NCBI GenBank assembly: GCA_903843125.1
Contig: CAIMOR010000462.1
Location: 1-60,539 of the forward strand
Length of the DNA stretch: 60,539 nt
DNA from: an uncultured Rhodospirillales bacterium
GTDB lineage: Bacteria > Pseudomonadota > Alphaproteobacteria > Acetobacterales > Acetobacteraceae
Direction of reading: 5' to 3'
In this document: one piece after another, positions 9,737-18,970 of the stretch
Position numbering within the stretch: position 1 is the stretch's first letter
Layout of the letters: every line of letters begins with the position of its first letter
The notes under the pieces: generated by a model
What the model was told of the DNA's origin: nothing
The model's input: only the letters and a program-made list of their open reading frames with translations
The model's database searches: none
Position numbers and translations under genes: made by a program

Positions 9737-10659
9737 TGCCGCGGATCCTGACCTTCACGCTGAACCCGACCATCGACCTGGCGGCCGAGGCCGACCAGGT
9801 GCAGCCGGTGCGCAAGGTGCGGACGCGGGGCGACAGCTTCGACCCCGGCGGCGGCGGGGTGAACGTCTCCCGCGTGCTGCGCGAGCTGGGTGGCGAGACG
9901 CTGGCGATCATCCTGGCCGGCGGCGTCAGCGGCACGCTGCTGGAGGAGCTGCTGCGCGAGGGCGAGGTGCCGCACCTGACCGTGCCGATCAGCGGCCGCA
10001 CCCGCATCAGCCATACCGTGCATGACCTGAAGGCCGGGCTGGAATACCGCTTCGTGCCGGAAGGCCCGACGCTCAGCGAGACCGAGTGGCGGGCCGGCTT
10101 GGCGGCGCTGGAGCAGACGCCGGGAGACTGGCTGGTGGCCAGCGGCAGCCTCTCGCCGGGCGTGCCGGCCGATTACTACGCGCGCTGCAAGGCCATCGCG
10201 GTGCGGCGCGGGATGCCCTTCGTGCTGGATACCTTGGGTGCGCCGTTGAAGGCGGCGCTGGGGCCGGGGCTGCGGCTGATCAAGCCGAGCCAGGGCGAGT
10301 TCGACACGCTGGTGGGCCGCAAGCTGGCGCCGGGCGAGTTGGCCGAGGCGGCGCAGGGCTTCGTGGCGCAGGGCGGAGCCGAACTTGTGGCGGTGACGCT
10401 GGGCGGCGATGGCGCGCTGCTGGCCAGCGCCGAGGGCGTGCTGCAGTTGCCGGCGCTGGACGTGCCGGCGCTCGGCGCGGTCGGCGCCGGCGACAGCTTC
10501 CTGGCCGCGATGGTGCTGCACCTGGCCGCCGGCGCCGCGCCGCGGGATGCCTTCGCCTGGGGCATCGCCGCCGGGGCGGCGGCGGTCATGCGCCCCGGCA
10601 CGGCCCACCCGAAGCGCGCGGACGTCGAAGCCCTGCGCGCGCGGATCGGGACGGTTTAG
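9736..10659 (+). CDS. PfkB-family sugar kinase, 1-phosphofructokinase-like
   Basis: This 307-residue PfkB-fold kinase has TLNPTIDLAAEADQV at the N-terminus, FDPGGGGVNVSRVLRELGG (substrate-binding glycines) and GAVGAGDSFLAAMVLHLAAG with the catalytic Asp. NPTID together with the G-rich loop is typical of 1-phosphofructokinase and tagatose-6-phosphate kinase relatives. The start overlaps the amidohydrolase stop by one base. Why a sugar-phosphate kinase is coupled to pyrimidine genes is unclear; it may simply ride on the operon. The substrate is not certain. Confidence 0.85.
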   Translation: MPRILTFTLNPTIDLAAEADQVQPVRKVRTRGDSFDPGGGGVNVSRVLRELGGETLAIILAGGVSGTLLEELLREGEVPHLTVPISGRTRISHTVHDLKAGLEYRFVPEGPTLSETEWRAGLAALEQTPGDWLVASGSLSPGVPADYYARCKAIAVRRGMPFVLDTLGAPLKAALGPGLRLIKPSQGEFDTLVGRKLAPGELAEAAQGFVAQGGAELVAVTLGGDGALLASAEGVLQLPALDVPALGAVGAGDSFLAAMVLHLAAGAAPRDAFAWGIAAGAAAVMRPGTAHPKRADVEALRARIGTV

Positions 10660-11523
10660 TCAGACCCCGTACTGCTTGAACCAGGCCAGCATCCGCCGCC
10701 AGCCATCCTCGGCGGCCTCTTTCCGATAGCTCGGCCGGTAGTCGGCGTGGAAGCCGTGCGGCGCGTCGGGGTAGACCACGATCTCCACGGTCTTGCCGGC
10801 GGCCTTGGCCTTGGCTTCCGCCGCATGCACGGCGTCAACCGGAATGCCGGTATCGGCGCCGCCGTAGAGGCCCAGCAGCGGGCAGTGCAGGTCGCCAGCC
10901 AGGTCGGTTGCGGTCTTGGGCTGAATGTCGCTGGTCGGGCCGCCGACCGGGCCGTACCAGGCCACCGCGGCCTTCACCTGCGGGTTGGTTGCGGCGGTCA
11001 GCCAGGTGTTGCGGCCGCCGCGGCAGAAGCCGGTCACCGCCAGCCGCGTACCGTCCGCCCGGCCGCTGGACCGCGCCCAGGCCACGGCGGAAGCGAAGTC
11101 GCTCATCAGCGTGGCATCCGGCGCCTTGCTGATGACGTCGCGGATGATGGCGCCGACGTCGGTCATCTTCGAGAGGTCGCCCAGCCGGGCATAGTATTCC
11201 GGCGCCACCGCCGTGTAGCCCAGCTTGGCCAGGCGGCGGCAGGTGTCCTTGATGTATTCGTGCACGCCGAAGATTTCCTCGTGCACCATCACCAGCGGAT
11301 GCGCGCCACCGCCGGCCGGGGACGCCGCATAGGCCGGGATATGGCCATCGGCGACGGGGATCTGCACCTCGCCGGCGGTCAGCCCGGTGCTGTCGGTGTG
11401 GATCGGTGCCGCCTGGCCATGCGCGGTCGCCATGGTGAAGCCCGCCATCAGCGTGCCCATCACGAAGCCGCGCCGTGCCGGTGGCGGCAGGTGCAGGCCA
11501 TCCAGTCCGAGCAATCCGTCCAT
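10660..11523 (-). CDS. Dienelactone hydrolase family protein, Tat-exported
   Basis: This 287-residue alpha/beta hydrolase carries the dienelactone-hydrolase nucleophile motif VTGFCRGGRN (Cys instead of Ser), EIFGVHEYIKDTCRRLA, and a C-terminal DAPHGFHADYR with the catalytic His. The N-terminus has PARRGFVMGTLMAGFTMATA, a twin-arginine export signal, so it likely works in the periplasm, unusual for a family best known for cytosolic lactone hydrolysis. The ATG at 11523 has GGGAGAA upstream; a 12-codon longer frame is not needed. It converges on the PfkB gene with no gap. Substrate unknown. Confidence 0.87.
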   Translation of the reverse strand: MDGLLGLDGLHLPPPARRGFVMGTLMAGFTMATAHGQAAPIHTDSTGLTAGEVQIPVADGHIPAYAASPAGGGAHPLVMVHEEIFGVHEYIKDTCRRLAKLGYTAVAPEYYARLGDLSKMTDVGAIIRDVISKAPDATLMSDFASAVAWARSSGRADGTRLAVTGFCRGGRNTWLTAATNPQVKAAVAWYGPVGGPTSDIQPKTATDLAGDLHCPLLGLYGGADTGIPVDAVHAAEAKAKAAGKTVEIVVYPDAPHGFHADYRPSYRKEAAEDGWRRMLAWFKQYGV

Positions 11524-11606
11524 GGTGTCTTCTCCCGTTCCTGTTCCAGGGTTCGCCAAGGCGCCCCGCTGTGGTTACCTTGGCCGCGACCACGGAGGAA
11601 ACAAGG

Positions 11607-12680
11607 ATGCGGCCCATCGCCCCCGGCAGCCGGCCGGAATGGACCGCGGCGGAGCTGGCCGCGGACAACACCTGGACCTTCACCCTGCCCGAGGCCGGTG
11701 CGAGCGACCTGCTGGGTGCGACGCGGGCCGCCGGGCGAGAAGGCCGGCCGCTGCTGGACTACCGCCGCGACGAGTTCGACTTGGGCCGCGCGCTGCCGAC
11801 CCTGCGTGCCGCCTTCGAGGAGCAGCGCAGCGGCCGTGGCCTGGCGCTGGTACGCGGCATGCCGCGGGAAGGCGTTTCCCCGGCCGAGTTCGAGTTGATG
11901 ACCTGGGCGATCGGGCTGCATTTCGGCGTGGCGCGGCCGCAAGGCAAGCAGACCCACTACGTCAGCCGCGTGGAGAACGCGGGCAACGCCTACCGCACCG
12001 GCACCGGGCGCGGCTACAACAGCAACGCCGACCTGGATTTCCACACGGATACCGCGGATATCGTGCTGCTGGCCTGCTACAACGACGCGCTGGCCGGCGG
12101 CATGAGCATGGCCACCAGCACGCTCGCCGCGCACAACGCCATGGCGCGCGAACGCCCCGACCTGGCCGAGCGCCTGCACGACACCTACTGCTTCTCCCGC
12201 CAGGGGGAGCAGGCGGCGGACGAGGGCGCCTTCCTGACCTGCCCGGTGGTGGCGCAGCAGGATGGCCGGGTCTTCGGCCGCTGGAACCGCAACCGGCTGA
12301 AGCACGCCCAGGGCATGGACGGCGTGCCGGACCTGACCGCGGCCCAGGCCGAGGCGCTGGCGCTGCTGGACGCGCTGATGCGGCGGGAAGACCTGATGTT
12401 CAGCACCTGGCTGCGGCCGGGCGACCTGCAGCTGATGAACAACCACGCCTGCGTCCATAGCCGCACGGAATTCGAGGATCACGCCGACCCCGGGCGCCGC
12501 CGCCTGCTGTTCCGGCTGTGGCTGGCGCCACCGGACAGCTACCGCCTGCCCGATGGCTTCCGGGACGCCTTCAAGCGGGTAGAGCCGGGCACGGTCCGCG
12601 GCGGCTTCATCGGCCAGAACCACACCGAGGCCTGCCGCGCCTTCGAGGCCCGCGCGGCGGCCGACCTGGGCATGCGGTAG
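11607..12680 (+). CDS. TauD/TfdA-type Fe(II)/2-oxoglutarate-dependent dioxygenase
   Basis: This 357-residue protein fits the clavaminate-synthase-like/TauD superfamily of Fe(II) oxygenases. LDFHTDTADIVLLACYN supplies the HxD iron ligands, and MNNHACVHSRTEFEDH supplies the distal His with a nearby Arg. It would hydroxylate a small substrate using 2-oxoglutarate and O2. GGAGGAAACA lies 5 nt before the ATG. It is divergent from the Tat-exported hydrolase (83 nt between starts). A GC hairpin follows its stop directly. Substrate unknown. Confidence 0.85.
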   Translation: MRPIAPGSRPEWTAAELAADNTWTFTLPEAGASDLLGATRAAGREGRPLLDYRRDEFDLGRALPTLRAAFEEQRSGRGLALVRGMPREGVSPAEFELMTWAIGLHFGVARPQGKQTHYVSRVENAGNAYRTGTGRGYNSNADLDFHTDTADIVLLACYNDALAGGMSMATSTLAAHNAMARERPDLAERLHDTYCFSRQGEQAADEGAFLTCPVVAQQDGRVFGRWNRNRLKHAQGMDGVPDLTAAQAEALALLDALMRREDLMFSTWLRPGDLQLMNNHACVHSRTEFEDHADPGRRRLLFRLWLAPPDSYRLPDGFRDAFKRVEPGTVRGGFIGQNHTEACRAFEARAAADLGMR

Positions 12681-12683
12681 CGC

Positions 12684-12703
12684 GCCCCCGGCCCTGCGGG
12701 GGC
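12684..12703 (+). terminator. GC hairpin after the dioxygenase gene
   Basis: A perfect 7-bp stem (GCCCCCG/CGGGGGC) with a 6-nt loop starts 4 nt after the stop codon. There is no T-run, so it may be a weak terminator or an mRNA 3'-end stabiliser. The 16 bases just before it (12668-12683) recur before a similar hairpin at 19864-19879. Confidence 0.35.
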
Positions 12704-12932
12704 TGGGCGGCGGCGGCCAGCCGCCCGTTGCTTGGGCATTCGGCGCAGAACCGGGCGGCACGGCCAAGCCGGCGCTGCCCCAGCCATGCGCCAGCGTCAA
12801 GGCCGCGGCGGCGAATGGCGTGGACTTGTTGCGCGCGCTGCCCTATCCGCCCGGCTTGGCTGCGGGTGTGCTTCTTGCTTGCCCGAGCTGCCCGCCTTCC
12901 TGCCCGCCCGACCGAACTGCATCCAGGCCCTC

Positions 12933-15900
12933 ATGTCCCTGCACGTCGCCCTGCATCACCGGACCTCCTACAAATACGAGCGCGCGGTGACGCTCGGCCC
13001 GCAGACCATCCGGCTGCGCCCGGCGCCGCATGCCCGGACGCCGATCATCAGCTACGCGCTGAAGGTGGAACCCAAGCCGCACTTCCTGAACTGGATGCAG
13101 GACCCGCAGGGCAACTTCCTCGCCCGCGTGGTCTTCCCGGAACGCGTGACGCATTTCGACGTGACGGTCGACCTGGTGGCCGACATGGCCACCATCAACC
13201 CGTTCGACTTCTTCCTGGAGCCGGAGGCGGAGAGCTTCCCCTTCACCTACGACCCGGTGCTGGAGGAGGAACTGGCACCCTTCCGCAAATGCGCGCCGGT
13301 GGGGCCATTGCTGAAGGGCTTCCTGGCCGGCATCCCACGCGAGCCGAAGCGCACGATCGACGTGCTGATCGAGCTGAACCGGCAGATTCAGGAGCGCACC
13401 GAATACGTCGTGCGGCTGGAACCCGGCGTGTGGACGCCCGAGGAGGTGCTGGGCAAGCGCCGCGGCAGTTGCCGCGACAGCGCCTGGCTGCTGGTGCAGG
13501 TGCTGCGCAACCTCGGCTTCGCCGCGCGCTTCGTCTCCGGCTACCTGATCCAGCTGGTGCCGGACGTGAAGCCGGTGCAGGGCGCCGAGGGGCCGAGCAG
13601 CGACTTCACCGACCTGCATGCCTGGGCCGAGGTCTACCTGCCCGGCGCCGGCTGGATCGGGTTGGATGCCACCAGCGGCCTGCTGGCCGGCGAGGGCCAT
13701 ATTCCGCTGGCTGCCAGCCCGGAGCCGGCCTCGGCCGCCGCGATCAGCGGCATGGCTGAACCGGCCGAGACCGAGTTCGACTTCGCCATGTCGGTTACGC
13801 GGGTGAAGGAAACGCCGCGCGTCACCAAGCCCTACACGGAACGGCAGTGGCAGGACATCCTGGCCGCCGGCCAGCGCTTGGACGTGGCGCTGAAGGCTGG
13901 CGACGTACGCCTGACGATGGGTGGCGAGCCGACCTTCATCGCCGCCGACGACATGGATGCGGCCGAGTGGAATACCGATGCGCTGGGCCCGACCAAGCGC
14001 GCCTATGCCGGCCGGCTGCTGCGCCGTCTGGTGCCGAAGTGGTCGCCGGGTGCGGCGCTGCAATACGCCATGGGCAAGCACTACCCCGGCGAGCAGCTGC
14101 CGCGCTGGGCGCTGTATTCCCACTGGCGCACGGATGGCGAGCCGGTGTGGCGCAACCCGGAGCTGCTGGCCAGCGACGACGACAAGGACAGCGCGACGGC
14201 GGCCGAGGCGGCGCGCTTCGCCGGCCTGCTGGCCGAACGGCTGCAGGTGGACCCGTCGCTGGTCAACCCGGCCTATGAGGACATCCACTACTACCTGTGG
14301 AAGGAGCATCGCCTTCCCGCCAACGTCGTCGTCGAGGACGCCAGGCTGCGCGACCCGCTGGAGCGCGAGCGGATGGCGAAGGTGTTCGCCCAGGGGCTGA
14401 ACGCGCCGGTCGGCAGCGTGCTGCCCCTGCAGCGGGTGATGCAGGACGGCGCCCGCCGCTGGCGCTCGGGAAAATGGTTCTTCCGGGGTGACCACATGTT
14501 CCTGATCCCCGGCGACAGCCCGGTGGGTCTGCGGCTGCCGCTGGAAAGCCTGCCCTGGGCCGACCCGGCAAGCATCCAGGCGGAATGGGAGCGCGACCCG
14601 TTCGAGACCCTGCCCGCCCTGCCGCCGCACCAGGCTTTCCGGCGCGTCGCGGTGCCGGGTGCCGAGGGCCAGAACCCCTATCAGCGCGCCCATGCGCTGC
14701 GCGGGCCCCAGGGGCAGTATCTTGGCCAGGGCGGCCCCGGTGGCGAGGGGCTGGACCCCTTCCGTCCCCGCGCGCAGGAGCTGCCCGTGGTTGGCCGCGG
14801 CGAGCCGGAGCTGGTGCGCACCGCGCTGGCGGTGGAGGCGCGCGGCGGGTTGCTGCATGTGTTCTACCCGCCGCTGATGCAGGCCGAGGACTGGCTTGAG
14901 CTGACCGCCGCGGTGGAGGACACCGCCGCCGAGATGGGCCGCAAGGTTATCCTGGAAGGCTACCTGCCGCCGCGCGACCCGCGCCTGACGCATTTCTCCG
15001 TCACGCCCGACCCTGGTGTCATCGAGGTCAACATCCACCCCTCGGCCAGCTGGGCCGAGCATGTGGAACGCACCGAGACGCTGTACGAGGAAGCCCGCCA
15101 GGTCGGCCTGGCCGCCGAGAAGTTCATGCTGGACGGCCGGCATGTCGGCACCGGCGGCGGCAACCACATCGTCATGGGCGCCAGCCAGCCGAGCGACAGC
15201 CCCTTCCTGCGCCGGCCGGACCTGCTGAAGAGCCTGCTGGGCTTCTGGCACAACCACCCGAGCATGAGCTACCTGTTCAGCGGGCTGTTCATCGGGCCCA
15301 GCAGCCAGCATCCGCGCATCGACGAGGCGCGGATGGACAGCGTGGGCGAGCTGGAATTCGCCTTCACCCAGATCAGGCGCGACCAGCCGAGCCCGCCCTG
15401 GCTGGTGGACCGGGTGTTCCGCAACATCCTGGCCGACGTGACCGGCAATACCCACCGCACCGAGTTCTGCATCGACAAGCTGTACTCGCCGGACAGCAGC
15501 AGTGGGCGGTTGGGCCTGGTGGAATACCGCGCGGCGGAAATGCCGCCGCACGCGCGGATGTCCGCCGCGCAGACGCTGCTGATGCGCGCCGCCGTCGCCG
15601 CCTTCTGGCAGCGGCCGTACGAGCGGAAGCTGGTGCGCTGGGGCACGCGCATCCACGACGACTTCCTGATGCCGTACTGGAACAACCAGGACTTCCAGGA
15701 CGTGTTGGCGGAACTCGGCGACCATGGCTTTGCCCTGGACCCCGCCTGGTTCGTGCCGCACCAAGAGTTCCGCTTCCCGATGATCGGCGAGACGACGTTG
15801 CGCGGCACCCATGTGGAACTGCGCCACGCGCTGGAGCCCTGGCACGTGCTGGGCGAGGAAGCCGCGGCCGGCGGCACCGCCCGCTACGTCGACAGCTCCT

Positions 15901-16322
15901 GCGAACGGGTCCAGGCCAAGGTCAGCGGCTGGGTGGATGAACGCTACGTGCTGGCCTGCAACGGCCAGGCGGTGCCGCTGGTGCGCACGGAGCGCGAGGG
16001 CGAGTTCGTCGGCGGCGTGCGCTTCAAGGCCTGGGCACCGCCCTCGGCCCTGCACCCCACCGTGCCGGCGCAGACCCCGCTGGTGTTCGATGTCTACGAC
16101 CGCTGGACCGGGCGCAGCCTGGGCGGGCTGACGCATCATGTCTCCCACCCCGGCGGGCGCAGCTACGAAACCCTGCCGGTCAACGCCAACGAGGCCGAGG
16201 CACGGCGGCGCACCCGATTCCAGGCCTTTGGCCATACCCCAGGGCCGATGGATCCACCGGCGCCGGCGGTTTCGCTGGAAACCCCGCGCACCCTTGACCT
16301 GCGCCGGGGTGCGATGGTCTAA
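12933..16322 (+). CDS. Transglutaminase-like protein fused to a DUF2126 domain
   Basis: This 1129-residue protein begins MSLHVALHHRTSYKYERAV, the usual start of bacterial transglutaminase-like proteins. The Cys-His-Asp triad is intact: RRGSCRDSAWLL, DLHAWAEVYLPGAGW and GLDATSGLLAGEGH. From about residue 310 (VRLTMGGEPTFIAADDMD) to the end it matches the DUF2126 region found in the same large proteins, with GNHIVMGASQPSDSPFLRRP and FCIDKLYSPDSS. Family knowledge links such proteins to amidoligase-type operons where they would form or cut amide bonds on peptides. Next come an ATP-grasp/alpha-E gene and a second transglutaminase. No signal peptide is seen. The exact reaction is unknown. Confidence 0.88.
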   Translation: MSLHVALHHRTSYKYERAVTLGPQTIRLRPAPHARTPIISYALKVEPKPHFLNWMQDPQGNFLARVVFPERVTHFDVTVDLVADMATINPFDFFLEPEAESFPFTYDPVLEEELAPFRKCAPVGPLLKGFLAGIPREPKRTIDVLIELNRQIQERTEYVVRLEPGVWTPEEVLGKRRGSCRDSAWLLVQVLRNLGFAARFVSGYLIQLVPDVKPVQGAEGPSSDFTDLHAWAEVYLPGAGWIGLDATSGLLAGEGHIPLAASPEPASAAAISGMAEPAETEFDFAMSVTRVKETPRVTKPYTERQWQDILAAGQRLDVALKAGDVRLTMGGEPTFIAADDMDAAEWNTDALGPTKRAYAGRLLRRLVPKWSPGAALQYAMGKHYPGEQLPRWALYSHWRTDGEPVWRNPELLASDDDKDSATAAEAARFAGLLAERLQVDPSLVNPAYEDIHYYLWKEHRLPANVVVEDARLRDPLERERMAKVFAQGLNAPVGSVLPLQRVMQDGARRWRSGKWFFRGDHMFLIPGDSPVGLRLPLESLPWADPASIQAEWERDPFETLPALPPHQAFRRVAVPGAEGQNPYQRAHALRGPQGQYLGQGGPGGEGLDPFRPRAQELPVVGRGEPELVRTALAVEARGGLLHVFYPPLMQAEDWLELTAAVEDTAAEMGRKVILEGYLPPRDPRLTHFSVTPDPGVIEVNIHPSASWAEHVERTETLYEEARQVGLAAEKFMLDGRHVGTGGGNHIVMGASQPSDSPFLRRPDLLKSLLGFWHNHPSMSYLFSGLFIGPSSQHPRIDEARMDSVGELEFAFTQIRRDQPSPPWLVDRVFRNILADVTGNTHRTEFCIDKLYSPDSSSGRLGLVEYRAAEMPPHARMSAAQTLLMRAAVAAFWQRPYERKLVRWGTRIHDDFLMPYWNNQDFQDVLAELGDHGFALDPAWFVPHQEFRFPMIGETTLRGTHVELRHALEPWHVLGEEAAAGGTARYVDSSCERVQAKVSGWVDERYVLACNGQAVPLVRTEREGEFVGGVRFKAWAPPSALHPTVPAQTPLVFDVYDRWTGRSLGGLTHHVSHPGGRSYETLPVNANEAEARRRTRFQAFGHTPGPMDPPAPAVSLETPRTLDLRRGAMV

Positions 16323-16329
16323 GGCAACG

Positions 16330-16368
16330 CCCGCCTGGATGAAATCGTCCAGGCGGGTTTCTTGCTTT
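16330..16368 (+). terminator. Rho-independent terminator
   Basis: A perfect 10-bp stem (CCCGCCTGGA/TCCAGGCGGG) with an 8-nt loop is followed by TTTCTTGCTTT. It lies 7 nt after the stop of the DUF2126 gene and before the ATP-grasp gene, so the two are probably separate transcripts or the second is expressed by partial read-through. Confidence 0.85.
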
Positions 16369-16446
16369 AGATTCAGTATGTTCCGGCGCGGGGCATCGGG
16401 TTGGGTGTTTCCACCCCAGCCGATATTGCGCTAGCATCAGGGTTCG

Positions 16447-18957
16447 ATGAACGAACCCCGGGATGAAATGGTGGATGGCAGCGGCGGGCTGCGGCCACCC
16501 TGGCGCCTGCTGCACGCGACGCTGACCGGGTTGGGTCGTGACGTGCTGGCGGAGCGTGGCCAGCAGCTGGACCGCATCTTCCAAGATGAGGGGCTGACCA
16601 GCCTGCTGCCCGGCGCCGCGCCGGTGGGCTGGCGGTGCGACCCGATTCCGCTGCCGCTTGGCGCCGCCGAATTCGCCGCGTTGGCCCAGGGCCTGGCGCA
16701 GCGGGCCCGGCTGCTCGCCGCCGTGCTGGACGACGTGTACGGGCCGCAGGCCCTGCTGGCCGAGGGCCTGCTGCCGCCGGCGCTGGTCTTCGCCAACCCG
16801 GCCTTCCTCAGGCCCTGCCGCCATACCGAGGGGCCCGCCCCCGGACCGCGGCTGCAACTCTATTCGGCCGAGCTGATCCGCGACGCCGAGGGCCACTGGC
16901 AGGTGCTGGCCGACCGCACCGCGGATGCCGCGGGCGTGGCCTATGCGCTGGAGAATCGCCGCGCCCTGGCCCGCGTGGTGCCGGAGCTGTTCCGCTCGGC
17001 CCAACTGCGCCGGCTGCGGCCGTTCTTCGAGACCTGGCAGGACGCGATGCAGCGCCTGGCGCCGCACCCCGGCAGCAATCCCGGCCTGGCCCTGCTGACC
17101 GCGGGGCCGAGCGACAAGCTGTGGTTCGAGCATGTCGTGCTGGCGCGCGAGCTCAGCTGCAGCCTGGTGGAGGGCGGCGACCTGACGGTGCGCGATGGCC
17201 TGCTGTTCCTGAAGACGCTGAAGGGGTTGCAGCGGGTGGACGTGCTGCTGCGCCGGCAGGATGGCCGCACGCTGGACCCGCTGGAGCTGGATTCCGGCGC
17301 CGCCGATGGCATTCCCGGCCTGCTGGACGCCATGCGCGAAGGCAATGTGCGCGTGGTCAACGACCCCGGCGCCGGCTTCGCCGAGGCGCCGGCGCTGGCC
17401 GCCTTCATGCCCGCCCTGGCGCAGCGCCTGCTGGGGGAGGAACTGCTGCTGCCCAGCCTGCCGGTGCGCTGGCTGGGCGATGCCGCGGCCCGCGATGCGG
17501 TGCTGGCGGACCTGCCGGCCTGGCGCATCCGCTCCGCCTTCGATGGCACCGAGAATCCGGTTGCGGTCAGCCAACTCGACCTGGCCGCCCGCGCCGAGCT
17601 GGCCACCCGCATTGCCGCGGCCGGCGAGGAGCATGTCGCCCTGCCGCCGATCGACCCCTCCGTCGCCCCGTGCATGGGGCCGGACGGCATGGTGCCGCGC
17701 CCGGTGGTGCTGCGGCTGTTCCTGGTGTTCGACGGCACGCGGTGGCAGGCCATGCCCGGCGGCCTGGCGCGGGTGCTGTCGGAGCAGGACGTGATCACCG
17801 GCCGGCTGCCGCTGCATGCGCTTTCCAAGGATGTCTGGGTGGCGGCGGAGGAGGAGACCGAGCTGCTCGGCCCCGCGCATCTCGGCGTGGCCGCGCTGCC
17901 GATCCGCCGGACCACGGGCGACCTGCCGAGCCGGGTCGGCGACAACTTCTTCTGGCTGGGGCGCTACCTGGAACGACTGGAAGGCTCGGCCCGGCTGCTG
18001 CGACTCGCCATCGCCTGGATCGAGCGGCCGACGCCGACGCCGCGCGAAGTGGCGGAGCTGCAGAGCCTGACCGCCTGCCTGGTGGTGGCGCGGCTGGTCA
18101 AGGCCGAGGCGGTGCAGGGCCTCGGCCCCGCCGCGCTGGCCGGCGAGCTGCGCCAGGTGGCGGCAGCCGAAGGCCCGCTGGCCGGGCTGCTGGAGGAGGT
18201 GCACCGGCTGGCCGAGCTGCTGCGCGACCGGCTGACCGGAGAGGTGCACGGCACGCTGCACCATTCGCTGCGCACGCTCTCGGCCTCGCTGCTGCGGGTG
18301 CGGGAGACGCGGGCCACGGCCAAGGGGCTGGAAACGCTGGCCCAGGCCATGACGGGCGTGCTGCAATTCAGCGCCACCGTCGCCGGGCTGGCGGCGGAGA
18401 ACATGGTGCGCGGCGGTGGCCGGCTGTTCCTGGACCTGGGCCGCCGGGTGGAGCGGGCACGGGCAATCGCCAACGAACTGGCCTGCGTGCTGGACCAGCC
18501 CGGCGCGCTGAGCCGGCCGAGCCGGCTGGAGCCGGGGCTGCGCCTGGCGCTGGAGCTGCGCGATTCGGTGATCACCTACCGCACCCGCTACCTTTCCGTG
18601 CTGCAGGCCGGCCCGGTGCTGGACCTGGTGATGGCCGACGAAGGCAATCCGCGTGGCCTGGCCTTCCAGCTGGCGGCGACGCGCGACCTGCTGGCCGAAC
18701 TCGGCGGCCGGGCCGACAGCCCGCTGGCCGGCATGGCCGCGGGGATGCTCGATGCGGTGCAGGCGATGACCCGCGACGTGCTGGCCGCGCCGCAGCAGGC
18801 CGGTGCCGCGGTGGCGCTGGCACCGCGGCTGAAGACGCTGGCCGAGGCGGTGGCCGACCTCTCGGACCGGATCACCCGGCGCTACTTCGCCCTGCTGCCG
18901 GCGGTGCGCAGCCTGGGGGTCGAGGCCGAAGGGCGGCGGCTCCGTGGCATGGCGTGA
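16447..18957 (+). CDS. Circularly permuted ATP-grasp plus alpha-E domain protein
   Basis: This 836-residue protein joins a circularly permuted type-2 ATP-grasp (about residues 1-480) with a C-terminal alpha-E helical domain (about 490-836). In the first part VFANPAFLRPCRHTEGP, LADRTADAAGVAYALENR and GGDLTVRDGLLFLKTLKGLQ fit the family; SRVGDNFFWLGRYLERLEG opens the alpha-E part. Families of this kind are predicted to ligate amino acids or small peptides using ATP. It is usually two genes, so the fusion is a common but noteworthy arrangement. It follows a strong terminator and is followed by a transglutaminase gene that starts 13 nt after its stop. Product unknown. Confidence 0.87.
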   Translation: MNEPRDEMVDGSGGLRPPWRLLHATLTGLGRDVLAERGQQLDRIFQDEGLTSLLPGAAPVGWRCDPIPLPLGAAEFAALAQGLAQRARLLAAVLDDVYGPQALLAEGLLPPALVFANPAFLRPCRHTEGPAPGPRLQLYSAELIRDAEGHWQVLADRTADAAGVAYALENRRALARVVPELFRSAQLRRLRPFFETWQDAMQRLAPHPGSNPGLALLTAGPSDKLWFEHVVLARELSCSLVEGGDLTVRDGLLFLKTLKGLQRVDVLLRRQDGRTLDPLELDSGAADGIPGLLDAMREGNVRVVNDPGAGFAEAPALAAFMPALAQRLLGEELLLPSLPVRWLGDAAARDAVLADLPAWRIRSAFDGTENPVAVSQLDLAARAELATRIAAAGEEHVALPPIDPSVAPCMGPDGMVPRPVVLRLFLVFDGTRWQAMPGGLARVLSEQDVITGRLPLHALSKDVWVAAEEETELLGPAHLGVAALPIRRTTGDLPSRVGDNFFWLGRYLERLEGSARLLRLAIAWIERPTPTPREVAELQSLTACLVVARLVKAEAVQGLGPAALAGELRQVAAAEGPLAGLLEEVHRLAELLRDRLTGEVHGTLHHSLRTLSASLLRVRETRATAKGLETLAQAMTGVLQFSATVAGLAAENMVRGGGRLFLDLGRRVERARAIANELACVLDQPGALSRPSRLEPGLRLALELRDSVITYRTRYLSVLQAGPVLDLVMADEGNPRGLAFQLAATRDLLAELGGRADSPLAGMAAGMLDAVQAMTRDVLAAPQQAGAAVALAPRLKTLAEAVADLSDRITRRYFALLPAVRSLGVEAEGRRLRGMA

Positions 18958-18970
18958 AGGGCTCGGCCGG

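Noticed and set aside
12843-16235. An 1130-codon open frame on the minus strand.
   Set aside because: It lies fully antisense to the DUF2126 gene, has low-complexity Arg/Ala/Gln-rich translation and no family motif. High-GC codon bias creates such shadows.
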